Assembly (NCBI RefSeq): GCF_001514125.1
Contig: NZ_KQ948563.1
Span: 171,443-235,442, forward strand
DNA: 64,000 bases
From: Streptomyces longwoodensis
GTDB taxonomy: Bacteria; Actinomycetota; Actinomycetes; Streptomycetales; Streptomycetaceae
Direction of reading: 5' to 3'
In this document: positions 45,033 through 55,531 of the stretch, piece by piece
Position numbering within the stretch: the stretch's first letter is position 1
Layout of the letters: every line of letters begins with the position of its first letter
Translations under genes and position numbers: made by a program
Notes under the pieces: model-generated
Told to the model about the DNA's origin: nothing
Database searches by the model: none
The model's input: the letters and a program-made list of their open reading frames with translations, nothing else

Positions 45033-46220
45033 GTGACCCATGCCAGCACGCTCGCCCCGTCCGCAGTCACACACCCGCACGCCGAGGCGGGCCGCCGTGC
45101 CCGCCGGGTGCCGGGGGCGGCGGCCGCGCTCGCCCTGTTCACCGCGGCCCGGCTGACCGGGGTCGCGCTCCTCGCGCTCACGGCCGAGGTGACCGGGCAG
45201 CAGCCGCTCGCCCTGCTCGGCCGCTCCTGGGACTCGCTGTGGTACCTGGGCATCGCCGCCCACGGCTACGGCCGCACCCTGCACTTCGCGCCCGACATCG
45301 TCCACAGCGACCTGGCGTTCTTCCCGCTCTACCCGGCGCTGGTGCGCACGGTGACCACGGTGACCCCGCTGGGCGGCGGCGCGGCCGGCCTGGTGGTGTC
45401 GTGGACGGCGGCCGCGGTGGCCGCCTGGGGCATCTACGCGGTGGGCCGGCTGCTGCACGGGCGGGCGGTGGCGACGGCGCTGGTCGTGCTGTGGGGGCTG
45501 CTGCCGCACTCGATCGTGCTGTCGATGGGGTACACCGAGCCGGTGCTGACCGCGTTCGCCGCGTGGGCGCTGTACGCGGTGCTGCGCGGCCACTGGCGGT
45601 GGGCGGGGGCGCTCGCGGCCCTCGCGGGGCTGTCGCGGCCCAACGGCTTCGCGGTGGCCGCCGCCGTCCTGGTCACGGCCGCGTGGACGGTGTGGCGGGC
45701 GCGCGGCCGGGTTTCCCACAGGCTGTGGACGGGCGTGGCGCTCGCCCCGCTGGGCTGGGTGTCGTACGTGCTGTGGGTGGGGGCGCGCACGGGTGACCCG
45801 CTGCGCGGCTACTTCGCGGTGCAGCGCCTGTGGGGCTCGCGCTTCGACTTCGGGCGGGGCTCACTGGGGTTCGTGCGCCGCCTGCTGCTGCACGGCGACC
45901 GGATGGTCTTCCCGATGGTGCTGGTGATCGTCGCGGCGGCGGTCGTGCTGTACGCGCTGCTGCTCGCCGACCGCGCACCGCTGCCCCTGCAGGTCTACGC
46001 CGGGGTGCTGCTGCTCATCGCGCTGGGCGGCTCGGGGTTCTTCGAGTCCAAGCCGCGGTTCCTGCTGCCGGCGTTCCCGCTGCTGCTGCCGCTCGCGGGG
46101 GCGCTGGTGCGCACGGCGAGAGCCCGGCCCGTCCACGCCACCGTGGTGGTCGCGGCGCTGGCCGGGCTCTCCTACGCGTACGGCGCGTACCTGGTCGTCC
46201 TCGCCCGCACACCGCTGTGA
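45033..46220 (+). CDS. Polytopic mannosyltransferase-like protein (PIG-V type)
   Basis: 395 residues with about eight to ten membrane segments. RSWDSLWYLGIAAHGYG with the Asp near the start of the first loop, SDLAFFPLYPALVRTV and SRPNGFAVAAAV match GT-C glycosyltransferases of the PIG-V/GPI mannosyltransferase-II group, which use polyprenyl-phosphate mannose. It may mannosylate a lipid or protein at the outer membrane face. The start is GTG 45033 (MTHAST). Confidence 0.88.
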   Translation: MTHASTLAPSAVTHPHAEAGRRARRVPGAAAALALFTAARLTGVALLALTAEVTGQQPLALLGRSWDSLWYLGIAAHGYGRTLHFAPDIVHSDLAFFPLYPALVRTVTTVTPLGGGAAGLVVSWTAAAVAAWGIYAVGRLLHGRAVATALVVLWGLLPHSIVLSMGYTEPVLTAFAAWALYAVLRGHWRWAGALAALAGLSRPNGFAVAAAVLVTAAWTVWRARGRVSHRLWTGVALAPLGWVSYVLWVGARTGDPLRGYFAVQRLWGSRFDFGRGSLGFVRRLLLHGDRMVFPMVLVIVAAAVVLYALLLADRAPLPLQVYAGVLLLIALGGSGFFESKPRFLLPAFPLLLPLAGALVRTARARPVHATVVVAALAGLSYAYGAYLVVLARTPL

Positions 46221-46248
46221 ATGCCTGTGGGTCCGGGGTGCGCCCCGG

Positions 46249-46782
46249 TTACGCGTCGCCCTCCCCGGGCTCGTCGGCGTCGTTGACGTCCTGCTCCAGG
46301 CCCAGCTGCTCGACGAGCCACTTGTCGAACTCGATGGCCGCGCGGACCCAGCTGACCGTGGAGGAGACGAAGAACTCGATGTTCACCCCGGCGCCGATCA
46401 GCATCTGCGCCTCACCGATCAGGCGGACGGTGCCGTCGTCGTGGGTGTGGGTGTAGACCTTGGGCCACAGGGTGCGCCGGTTCCAGTCGTCGATGGACTC
46501 CAGCAGCTGCGCCTTGTCCTCGATCGGGTGGGGCCGGTCGTAGAACGTCCGCACCGAGTAGACCATCTGTTCGGGCTGGTCGCCGCGGAACATGAAGTAC
46601 GTGCGGAATTCCTCCCACGGCGCCGCGAGGTCACCCTCTTCGTCGACGACGTACTTCAGCTCCATCTGGTCGAGCAACTGCTTCACGAGATCCTGATCCG
46701 GGACGACGGGGCCCGCCGGTCCTTCAGGCTGCGGCTCGGGCTGGCCCCCGAAGTTCGGAATCGAGGACGGGTCGATGGTCAC
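46249..46782 (-). CDS. YbjN domain protein
   Basis: 177 residues from GTG 46782 (AAGGGA about 9 nt upstream). It carries the YbjN-type core: QLLDQMELKYVVDEEGDLAAPW, RTYFMFRGDQPEQMVYSV, SIDDWNRRTLWPKVYTH and the late SSTVSWVRAAIEFDKWLVEQL. YbjN proteins resemble secretion chaperones in fold; role in actinobacteria unknown. The C-terminus is acidic. It lies downstream of clpB, with a hairpin between. Confidence 0.85.
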   Translation of the reverse strand: MTIDPSSIPNFGGQPEPQPEGPAGPVVPDQDLVKQLLDQMELKYVVDEEGDLAAPWEEFRTYFMFRGDQPEQMVYSVRTFYDRPHPIEDKAQLLESIDDWNRRTLWPKVYTHTHDDGTVRLIGEAQMLIGAGVNIEFFVSSTVSWVRAAIEFDKWLVEQLGLEQDVNDADEPGEGDA

Positions 46783-46917
46783 CGTGATTTTCCCTTCGTA
46801 CGGATTCCGCCATCCTCCCCCATGCGGGGAGGGGGGTGGCAAGCCCCGCCTCCCATGGTTCACCTGTGCTTGGCGTAATTCAGCTCAGAGCGTTCGCGGG
46901 GCGGCCCGGGACGCGCG

Positions 46918-46950
46918 ACGGGCCCGCCACCCGGGGGAAGACGGGCCCGT
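46918..46950 (-). terminator. Hairpin downstream of clpB
   Basis: Inverted repeat ACGGGCCCG (46918-46926) / CGGGCCCGT (46942-46950) with a 15-nt loop, starting 16 nt after the clpB stop. A likely rho-independent-type terminator for clpB. Confidence 0.6.
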
Positions 46951-46965
46951 GCGGAGCGGCTCGGG

Positions 46966-49575
<2,610 letters not shown>

Positions 49576-49671
49576 GGTCTGCTTCTCCTCCTTGCGTCAG
49601 CGGTCGGTGCCACGTCGTCCGGGTGCCACGTCGTCCGGGTTCCCCGTACTGACTCAGTCAACGTACACAAA

Positions 49672-49692
49672 GTTGAGTCTATTCCACTCAAG
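49672..49692. promoter_or_regulatory. HAIR operator between clpB and the PPOX gene
   Basis: GTTGAGT-N7-ACTCAAG matches the HspR inverted repeat consensus CTTGAGT-N7-ACTCAAG except for its first base. It lies 97 nt upstream of clpB and 41 nt upstream of the divergent PPOX gene, so HspR may control both. Confidence 0.9.
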
Positions 49693-49732
49693 GGTCGATG
49701 CGGGAGGGCCGGGGCGGCTAAGTTCGGCGGTC

Positions 49733-50143
49733 ATGACGAACCAACGGGACCCGGGTGCGCCGGACGAGCCGTACCTCACCTTCTGGCGCGAGCGGCACCT
49801 GTGCACGCTGACGACCCCGCGCCCCGACGGCAGCCCGCACGTGGTGCCGGTGGGCGTGACCTACGACCCGGAGCGGCGGCTGGCCCGCGTGATCGCGGAC
49901 CGGGCGAGCCGGAAGGTGCGCAACGTGCTGGCGGCCGGCCCGGACGGCGCACGCGTCGCGGTGTGCCAGGTCGACGGGCGCCGCTGGGCGACGCTGGAGG
50001 GCCGCGCGACGGTCAGCGAGGACCCGGAGCGGGTGGCGGAGGCGGTACGGCGCTACGCCGAGCGCTACGGGCGCACCCCGCGCCCCAACCCCACCCGCGC
50101 GGTGATCGAGATCGCCCTGACCCGGGCGATGGGACAGGGCTGA
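49733..50143 (+). CDS. PPOX-class flavin/F420-binding oxidoreductase-like protein
   Basis: 136 residues with a split beta-barrel fold: LTFWRERHLCTLTTPRPDGSPHVVPVGVTYD, then ADRASRKVRNVLAAGPDGARVAV and WATLEGRATVSEDPERVAEAVRRYAERYG. The family includes F420H2- and FMN-dependent enzymes; the DRASRKVRN segment is the usual cofactor-phosphate contact. It is transcribed divergently from clpB across a HAIR operator and followed by a strong terminator. Heat-shock control is inferred from position. Confidence 0.88.
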   Translation: MTNQRDPGAPDEPYLTFWRERHLCTLTTPRPDGSPHVVPVGVTYDPERRLARVIADRASRKVRNVLAAGPDGARVAVCQVDGRRWATLEGRATVSEDPERVAEAVRRYAERYGRTPRPNPTRAVIEIALTRAMGQG

Positions 50144-50213
50144 CCCGATACGACCCGTCGTTTTCCGGCCACTGACGGGATCGGCGGACAGCGGGACATT
50201 TCCCCGCACAACA

Positions 50214-50252
50214 CAGCGGCGTCACCGTGTTCAGGTCACGGTGACGCCGCTG
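50214..50252. terminator. Strong bidirectional terminator
   Basis: A 16-bp perfect stem (50214-50229 with 50237-50252) around the 7-nt loop TTCAGGT. It lies between the convergent PPOX gene and the Rieske-like gene. Confidence 0.9.
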
Positions 50253-50297
50253 CGGGGGGAAGCACCTGAGGCGATCTGTTACGACGGGGGAATCGCG

Positions 50298-50636
50298 TCA
50301 GGCACTGCGGGGGGTGGCTGAGATGGTGCGCGGGGCGGTGGGGGCCGCCGGCTCGTCCAGCTCGTGGTCGCGCTGGTCGAGGTTGACGAAGATCATGCCG
50401 TACCGGATCGCGCACCGGACCGGCTGCGGCGCCCCCCGAGGCCGCCGCAGACACCGGTACGCCCGTACGTCGTCGTCCTCGTCCCGCGTGACGACGACCG
50501 GCTCGCCGAACACGGTGACCATCAACGAGTCGCCGCTGTGGGGGATGGCGGTGACCAGGTCGATGAAGTGCCAGCCGGAGCGGTAGGCGGTGGCCATCTC
50601 GCGGCGGAAGCTGCGGTCGTCGGGAGGTGTCGTCAT
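50298..50636 (-). CDS. Small Rieske-oxygenase-like protein without iron-sulfur ligands
   Basis: 112 residues. SGWHFIDLVTAIPHSGDSLM and VFGEPVVVTRDEDDDVRAYRC match the start of Rieske non-heme oxygenase alpha subunits, but the expected CxH...C..H ligands are replaced (RCLRRPRGAP). The chain then jumps to YGMIFVNLDQRDHE, which in full-length enzymes lies well after the Rieske cluster. It therefore looks like a shortened derivative that cannot hold a [2Fe-2S] cluster. It starts 1 nt after the stop of the small exported protein gene, so the two form an operon. Confidence 0.65.
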   Translation of the reverse strand: MTTPPDDRSFRREMATAYRSGWHFIDLVTAIPHSGDSLMVTVFGEPVVVTRDEDDDVRAYRCLRRPRGAPQPVRCAIRYGMIFVNLDQRDHELDEPAAPTAPRTISATPRSA

Positions 50637-50637
50637 G

Positions 50638-50853
50638 TCAGGACCAAATACTGTCGTTGGGGGTGGCCACGACCCCGTCGGCCTCGTCGGTGGGGCCGGC
50701 GGACTGGACCACCACGGACCACCGGCTGTCCGCTTGTGCGTCGCCCTTCGCAGTGGAGAGGCCATTCAGAGTCCCGAAGGCCACAACGGCGGAGAAGGCG
50801 GCGACAAGCACCGAGCGAAGCATTCTCTTACGCATAGTCGGCTTCGTCCTCAC
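50638..50853 (-). CDS. Small exported peptide precursor
   Basis: 71 residues from GTG 50853 (ATG 50835 is the alternative). The basic start (MRKRML) and hydrophobic stretch SVLVAAFSAVVAFGTLNGL form a signal peptide; the remaining ~35 residues end ADGVVATPNDSIWS. Base composition is less GC-rich than in neighbours. The gene abuts the Rieske-like gene and is divergent from the LuxR-type regulator at 50941. Size, export signal and position suggest a secreted signal peptide or small cell-envelope protein; no family recognised. Confidence 0.7.
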   Translation of the reverse strand: MRTKPTMRKRMLRSVLVAAFSAVVAFGTLNGLSTAKGDAQADSRWSVVVQSAGPTDEADGVVATPNDSIWS

Positions 50854-50940
50854 TTGAAGGTCCCCTCATTCCCCCGTCGCGTTAGACGATGGCTCATTCA
50901 GGCACGTCATGACCACACAATCGGTGCATCATGTTCCTGC

Positions 50941-51951
50941 ATGTTCAGGACCCTGGGGGGTGGAGATTTGACAACAAATCCGGCTAAAGCGACACATCCC
51001 CACGCCATCACTGAACTGTGCGAGGAGGGTGGGCGCCTGTACGCCCACGCGCTGCGCACCGGACGAATCGCCCGTGCGGAGGTGGAGACGGCCCCCTGTC
51101 TCATGGAGTTCGCCCTGCTCCACCCCGACCCGGACGACGCGGGCTGGCTGCGCCCGGTTCCCCCGACGGTGGCACTGGCCCAACGGCTGAATCCGATCGA
51201 ACGGGAGATCACCGAGCGCCGGCGCACCTCCATCGAGCTGGCCGGGGTCTTCGAGCCGTTCATGGCGCTCAGCGCCCAGGACACGGCCCCCACCCACGCC
51301 ATCACCGTGCTGGAGGGGCTGGACCGCATCAACGCGGCCCTGGACCTGGCCGCCGACCAGTGCCGCAACGAGATGCTCACCGTGCAGCCCAGCGCCCGCC
51401 ACCCCGAACGCCGGGTCATCGAGGGCCTGGAGCGCGACCAGACCCTGATCGACCGCGGCGTGCGCATCCGCACCCTGTACCAGCACACCGCCCGCTACAG
51501 CCCCGAACGGCTGGCCTACGTCGACCGCTTCGCCAACGGCAAGGCGGAGTACCGCACCATCGACGAGCTGGTCGAGCGGCTGATCATCTGCGACGAGACG
51601 GTCGCCTTCATCCCCATACGCGACGACCGTCAGGTCGCCCTCGAACTGCGGCACCCCGGGCTGGTGCAGTACCTGGCCAAGGTCTTCGAGTTCATGTGGA
51701 ACCGCGCGGTCCCGCTGAGCGCCGGCGCCCCCTACGAGACCGCCCCCGACGGCATCACGGAGATCCAGCACTCCATCGCCAAGCTCCTGGTCGAGGGCCA
51801 CGTCGACGAGGCCATCGCCCGCCGCCTGGGCATGAACGTCCGCACCTGCCGCGCCCACATCGCCAAGCTCGCGACGGCGCTGGGCAGCGGCAGCAGGGCC
51901 CAACTGGGGTACCTGATAGCGCAGTCGGGGATCCTGGAGCAGGACACCTAG
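50941..51951 (+). CDS. LuxR-type HTH regulator with PLD-like sensor domain (1)
   Basis: 336 residues from ATG 50941; TTG 50968, 7 nt after a G-run, may be the real start. The long N-terminal part (AITELCEEGGRLYAHALRTGRI, then ITVLEGLDRINAALDLA, EMLTVQPSARHPERRVIEGLE, IRTLYQHTARYSPERLAYV) is the TrmB/PLD-like sensor found in streptomycete regulators. A C-terminal LuxR helix-turn-helix follows: IAKLLVEGHVDEAIARRLGMNVRTCRAHIAKLATALGSGSRAQLG. Paralogous to the gene at 52141-53172, with which it is convergent. Divergent from the small exported peptide gene. Confidence 0.9.
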   Translation: MFRTLGGGDLTTNPAKATHPHAITELCEEGGRLYAHALRTGRIARAEVETAPCLMEFALLHPDPDDAGWLRPVPPTVALAQRLNPIEREITERRRTSIELAGVFEPFMALSAQDTAPTHAITVLEGLDRINAALDLAADQCRNEMLTVQPSARHPERRVIEGLERDQTLIDRGVRIRTLYQHTARYSPERLAYVDRFANGKAEYRTIDELVERLIICDETVAFIPIRDDRQVALELRHPGLVQYLAKVFEFMWNRAVPLSAGAPYETAPDGITEIQHSIAKLLVEGHVDEAIARRLGMNVRTCRAHIAKLATALGSGSRAQLGYLIAQSGILEQDT

Positions 51952-51967
51952 GAGCGGGGCCAGGGGG

Positions 51968-52094
51968 GCCAGCTTTTGACACGCGGCGGACCGGGCCCCG
52001 GCGGCCGGCGTGTGACAGGTGCCGGACCGGGACACGGGGGCCGCGGGTGACGGGTGCCGGACCGGGCCCGGGGCCAGCTTTTGACACACGGCGG
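51968..52094. repeat. Direct repeats between the convergent LuxR-type genes
   Basis: GCCAGCTTTTGACAC followed by RCGGCGG occurs at 51968-51989 and 52073-52094 (105-nt period). GTGCCGGACCGGG-type blocks lie between. It fills the 189-nt convergent gap and is a locally duplicated segment. Confidence 0.75.
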
Positions 52095-52140
52095 GACGGG
52101 CCACGGGGGCCGGACCGGACCACAGGGGCCACACGGGCCC

Positions 52141-53172
52141 CTAGCGGCCCGTGCGGGAGCCCTGGCCCGGCACGGTGACCTGGGTGAGGTCCACGGGCTC
52201 CTGGGGGCCGTCCAGGCCCACCTGGGCGATGCGCACGCCGAGCTGGGTACGGCTGGCCGCGCCGAGGGTCTCCGAGAGCCGGGCGATGTGCGCCCGGCAG
52301 GTGCGGACGCTGATGCCGAGGCGCTCGGCGATCACCGCGTCCTGGTGGCCCTCCGCCAGCAGCGCCGCGATGGACTGCTCGCGGTGGGAGATGCCCTCGA
52401 TGCGGGTGTCGGGCAGCGGCGCGGTCAGCGGGATCGCCAGTCGCCACAGCCGCTCGAACACCGTGACCAGGTAGCCGACCAGCGCCGGGTGGCGCAGCTC
52501 CAGCGCCACCGTGCGGTCGGTGTTGGCGGGGATGAAGGCGACCGTGCGGTCGAAGAGGATCAGCCGGTCGATCACCTCGTCCAGCGAGCGCGCCTCGACC
52601 GCGTCGCCCATCAGCTCCAGGTAGTTGAGCAGGCCCTGCCCGTGCCGGGCCACGTGGGTGTAGAGGTCGCGCATGTGCACGCCCCGGCCGCGCAGGGTGA
52701 GCGCCCGGTGCAGGCCCTCCGCCAGCTCGTCCTCGCGCCGGATGCCGCCGGGCTGGACGGTCAGCACCTCGCGGGTGCACGCCTCCGTGGCCTCGTCCAT
52801 CGCGGCCTGGATCCGGGACAGCCCCTCCAGGACGCGGATCGCCGAGCCCTCGCCGGACGGTGCGGAACCGCCCAGGCCCGCGTACCACTCGTAGGCCGCC
52901 ACCGCCGTGCCCACCCGGCGCTGGCTCGCGCTGACGTCCTCGTAGAGCCCGCGCAGCAGCCGGGTCATGACCTCCTGCGGGGAGGTCGGGACCAGCCAGT
53001 CCATGTCGTCGGGGTCGGGGTGCAGCAGGGCCAGGTCCAGCAGGCAGGGCACCTGGTCGGCGTCACGGCGCGGCACCCGGCCGCGCCGTACGGCCCGGGA
53101 ATACACGCGATCCCCGGCCTCGCACAGTCGGTCGGCACCGTGAGGATGCTCCTCCGTCCCGGTCCCGGCCAT
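52141..53172 (-). CDS. LuxR-type HTH regulator with PLD-like sensor domain (2)
   Basis: 343 residues from ATG 53172 (GTG 53184 possible). Same architecture as the gene at 50941: LCEAGDRVYSRAVRRGRVPR, IRVLEGLSRIQAAMDEA, EVLTVQPGGIRREDELAEGL, MRDLYTHVARHGQGLLNYLE, then the helix-turn-helix SIAALLAEGHQDAVIAERLGISVRTCRAHIARLSETLGAASRTQLG. The HTH helices are nearly the same as in the first copy, so the two may share targets or antagonise each other. Start region is weakly supported. Confidence 0.88.
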   Translation of the reverse strand: MAGTGTEEHPHGADRLCEAGDRVYSRAVRRGRVPRRDADQVPCLLDLALLHPDPDDMDWLVPTSPQEVMTRLLRGLYEDVSASQRRVGTAVAAYEWYAGLGGSAPSGEGSAIRVLEGLSRIQAAMDEATEACTREVLTVQPGGIRREDELAEGLHRALTLRGRGVHMRDLYTHVARHGQGLLNYLELMGDAVEARSLDEVIDRLILFDRTVAFIPANTDRTVALELRHPALVGYLVTVFERLWRLAIPLTAPLPDTRIEGISHREQSIAALLAEGHQDAVIAERLGISVRTCRAHIARLSETLGAASRTQLGVRIAQVGLDGPQEPVDLTQVTVPGQGSRTGR

Positions 53173-53402
53173 CGCCCATACCACCCCCGCTGCGCGCCTG
53201 TTCCGCGACGCCACTATGCGCGGCCCGGACCAGCTCCGCAACACGGCTGCCCCCGGCGGCCCCAGGGGAAACCGCCGCTTTGACAGGTTTTCGCACCGCC
53301 TCGTACCCACCCCTGCGCGCCGCCGTGCAACAAGCTGTCGTCCGGGCGCTCCGGGGGCGTCGGCCCCTCCCCTTCCGCCCCGGTCCGGCGGACAATCGGC
53401 AC

Positions 53403-53984
53403 ATGGCGACGAGGCCGGTGGTGGCGGGGTTGACGTGCGCGGTCGTGCTGGGCGTCCTGGCCGGCACGGCGGGCTGCGGCGGCGACGGACCCGCGGGGGC
53501 GGGGACCGAGGGGGAGTCGGCGCGGGCGTCCGCGTCGGCCTCGCAGCGGCCCTCCCGCCCCTACCGGGACGGGCACCTGACGTTCACCCTGCTCGACCTG
53601 CGCTGCGGGCTGACCGCGGTGGCCGGGTCGCACAGCGAGGCCCAGCCGGACGGGCAGTTCTGCTCGGCGCGGCTGCGGGTCGACAACCAGGACCCGAACT
53701 TCCACACCTACGTCACCGCGCGGCAGCGCCTGGCGGGCGTGACCGGCCCCCGCGCCCGGCCCGACGCCTTCGCCATGGCCGTGCGCCGCCAGCACGAGGA
53801 GGTCGAGATCGGCGGCCACGACCTCGTCGAGGTCGAGCTCTGGTACGACGTCCCGCGCGACGCCCGGGTCACGGGCCTGCGGGTGACGGGCGACCGCGAC
53901 CCGTCGGGCTACCTCAGCACCCGCCCCGCGGACCACGCGCCGGACGGCGTGCTGATCCGCCGGGAGCCGCGGAGCGGCCCGTGA
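53403..53984 (+). CDS. Secreted lipoprotein (DUF4352-like)
   Basis: 193 residues. A signal peptide with lipobox LAGTAGC (Cys at ~25) is followed by a Ser/Ala linker and a beta-sandwich-like domain (LTFTLLDLRCGLTAVAG, FCSARLRVDNQDPNFHTYV, DLVEVELWYDVPRDARVTGLRV). The pattern fits the DUF4352/Telomeric_2-like immunoprotective fold. It is divergent from regulator 2. Function unknown. Confidence 0.8.
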   Translation: MATRPVVAGLTCAVVLGVLAGTAGCGGDGPAGAGTEGESARASASASQRPSRPYRDGHLTFTLLDLRCGLTAVAGSHSEAQPDGQFCSARLRVDNQDPNFHTYVTARQRLAGVTGPRARPDAFAMAVRRQHEEVEIGGHDLVEVELWYDVPRDARVTGLRVTGDRDPSGYLSTRPADHAPDGVLIRREPRSGP

Positions 53985-54025
53985 CGCGACCGGGGAGGGG
54001 CCCGGGGGCGAGTGCGGACCGACGA

Positions 54026-54046
54026 GTTCCGGCCGAATGCCGGAAC
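54026..54046. terminator. Hairpin between convergent lipoprotein genes
   Basis: A perfect 8-bp stem GTTCCGGC / GCCGGAAC with a 5-nt loop, in the 147-nt space between the convergent lipoprotein and sugar-binding genes. Confidence 0.65.
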
Positions 54047-54131
54047 GTCACCTTCCGGCCGTTCGACGGCTGTCCGGATCCGGTCGGCCGTCGGCCGTCC
54101 GGATCCAGCACCCTCGCGGCCGCCGGAGCGG

Positions 54132-55235
54132 CTACTTCAGGCCGACGGTCTGGCAGGCCGTCTTGTACTTGCCGGTGCAGATGTCGGACACCTTGAAGAT
54201 GCCGTCGGCGACCACGGTGTCCTTGATGTTGCTCTTGGTCAGCGCGACCACGGTCACCAGCTGCGCCGGGATGTTCTTGTCGGTCGGGCTGTCGACCTTG
54301 TCGCGGGTGAGCGCGTCGAACTGGATGTCACGGCCCTGGACCTTGGCGACGGCCATCTCCGCGGCGGCCTCCGCCTCCTGCGGGTAGGGCTTGTACACGC
54401 TCATGTACTGCTCGCCGGAGATGATCCGCTGCACGGCCTCCAGTTCGGCGTCCTGGCCGGTGACCGGCGGGAGTTCGCTGACGCCGGCCTCCTTCAGGGC
54501 CTCGATGGCCGCGCCCGCCATGGCGTCGTTGGCGGAGTAGACACCGGCGATGCTGCCCTTGCCGATCTTGGCGATCGCCTCGGCCATCTCCTTCTTCGCC
54601 AGCTCCGGCTTCCACTTGTCCGTGTCGTAGGTCGCGGCGATGGTCACGCGGCCGTTGAGCTCGGACAGCGCACCCTGCTTGAACTGACCGGCGTTGGGGT
54701 CGGTGGGCGAGCCGTTGATCATGACGATCTTGTCGGTGGCGTCGGGCGAGCCCATGCCCTCGACCAGGGTGCGCCCCTGCACCTCGCCGACGAGTTCGTT
54801 GTCGAAGGAGACGTAGGCGTCGATCGGCCCCTGCGCGAGGCGGTCGTAGGCGATGACCGGGATGCCCGCGTCCTTGGCCTTCTTGACGGTGTCGGCGATC
54901 GCCTCGGCGTCGACCGCGTCCAGCAGGATGACGTCGACCTTGTCGTCGATCATCTTCTCCATCTGCTGGGCCTGCTTGTCCGGATCCGCCTCACCGTTGG
55001 CGTAGACGGTCTTGCCCTCGTCCCGGGTCAGGGACTTCACCTTGGCCTGGATGATGGGGTAGTCGAACCGCTCGTAACGGGTGTTCGTCGTTTCCGGCAT
55101 CAGCACGCCGACGGTGATGCCGTTGCCCTTGGTGGGACTTGCGTCGGCCCCGTCCTCCGTCGCGTTCAGCACGCCGCAGCCGGCGAGCGAGAGGGTCATC
55201 GTGGCGGCGACCACAGCGATGGCTATTCGACGCAT
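54132..55235 (-). CDS. Sugar-type ABC solute-binding lipoprotein (orphan)
   Basis: 367 residues. The signal peptide ends with lipobox SLAGC. The mature protein is a periplasmic-binding-protein-like I domain of the ribose/xylose type: VGVLMPETTNTRYERFDYPII, IDDKVDVILLDAVDAEAI, IPVIAYDRLAQGPIDAYVSFDN, IAGVYSANDAMAGAAIEAL, PVTGQDAELEAVQRIISGEQYMSV. No permease or ATPase gene is adjacent, so it either pairs with a distant transporter or acts as a sensor. The start is ATG 55235 (GTG 55247 possible). Confidence 0.94.
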   Translation of the reverse strand: MRRIAIAVVAATMTLSLAGCGVLNATEDGADASPTKGNGITVGVLMPETTNTRYERFDYPIIQAKVKSLTRDEGKTVYANGEADPDKQAQQMEKMIDDKVDVILLDAVDAEAIADTVKKAKDAGIPVIAYDRLAQGPIDAYVSFDNELVGEVQGRTLVEGMGSPDATDKIVMINGSPTDPNAGQFKQGALSELNGRVTIAATYDTDKWKPELAKKEMAEAIAKIGKGSIAGVYSANDAMAGAAIEALKEAGVSELPPVTGQDAELEAVQRIISGEQYMSVYKPYPQEAEAAAEMAVAKVQGRDIQFDALTRDKVDSPTDKNIPAQLVTVVALTKSNIKDTVVADGIFKVSDICTGKYKTACQTVGLK

Positions 55236-55531
55236 TAAGGGGCTCACTTCGAGTGCGTTCGGGGCATGGGGCAAGTCGACCCAGGTGTCTGAAAAGACAA
55301 CGCGGCCAGCCGTACCGGCGTCAAGCGGAACTACTTAACGAGATGACAACATCACGCTCCGCTCAGCGGGTGAAGACGCATGGAGACGAAGCGGAACCGC
55401 CTCCTGACGGTCTTTACGGGCCCTTCACCGACGGGACTTCACGACCCGGCAGAAATCCGTGCAACCAATTCCCTTCCCGGCGCGTCATGATCACGGCGGT
55501 TCCCGCCGCCGACCGTCCGACAGGGGAACGA

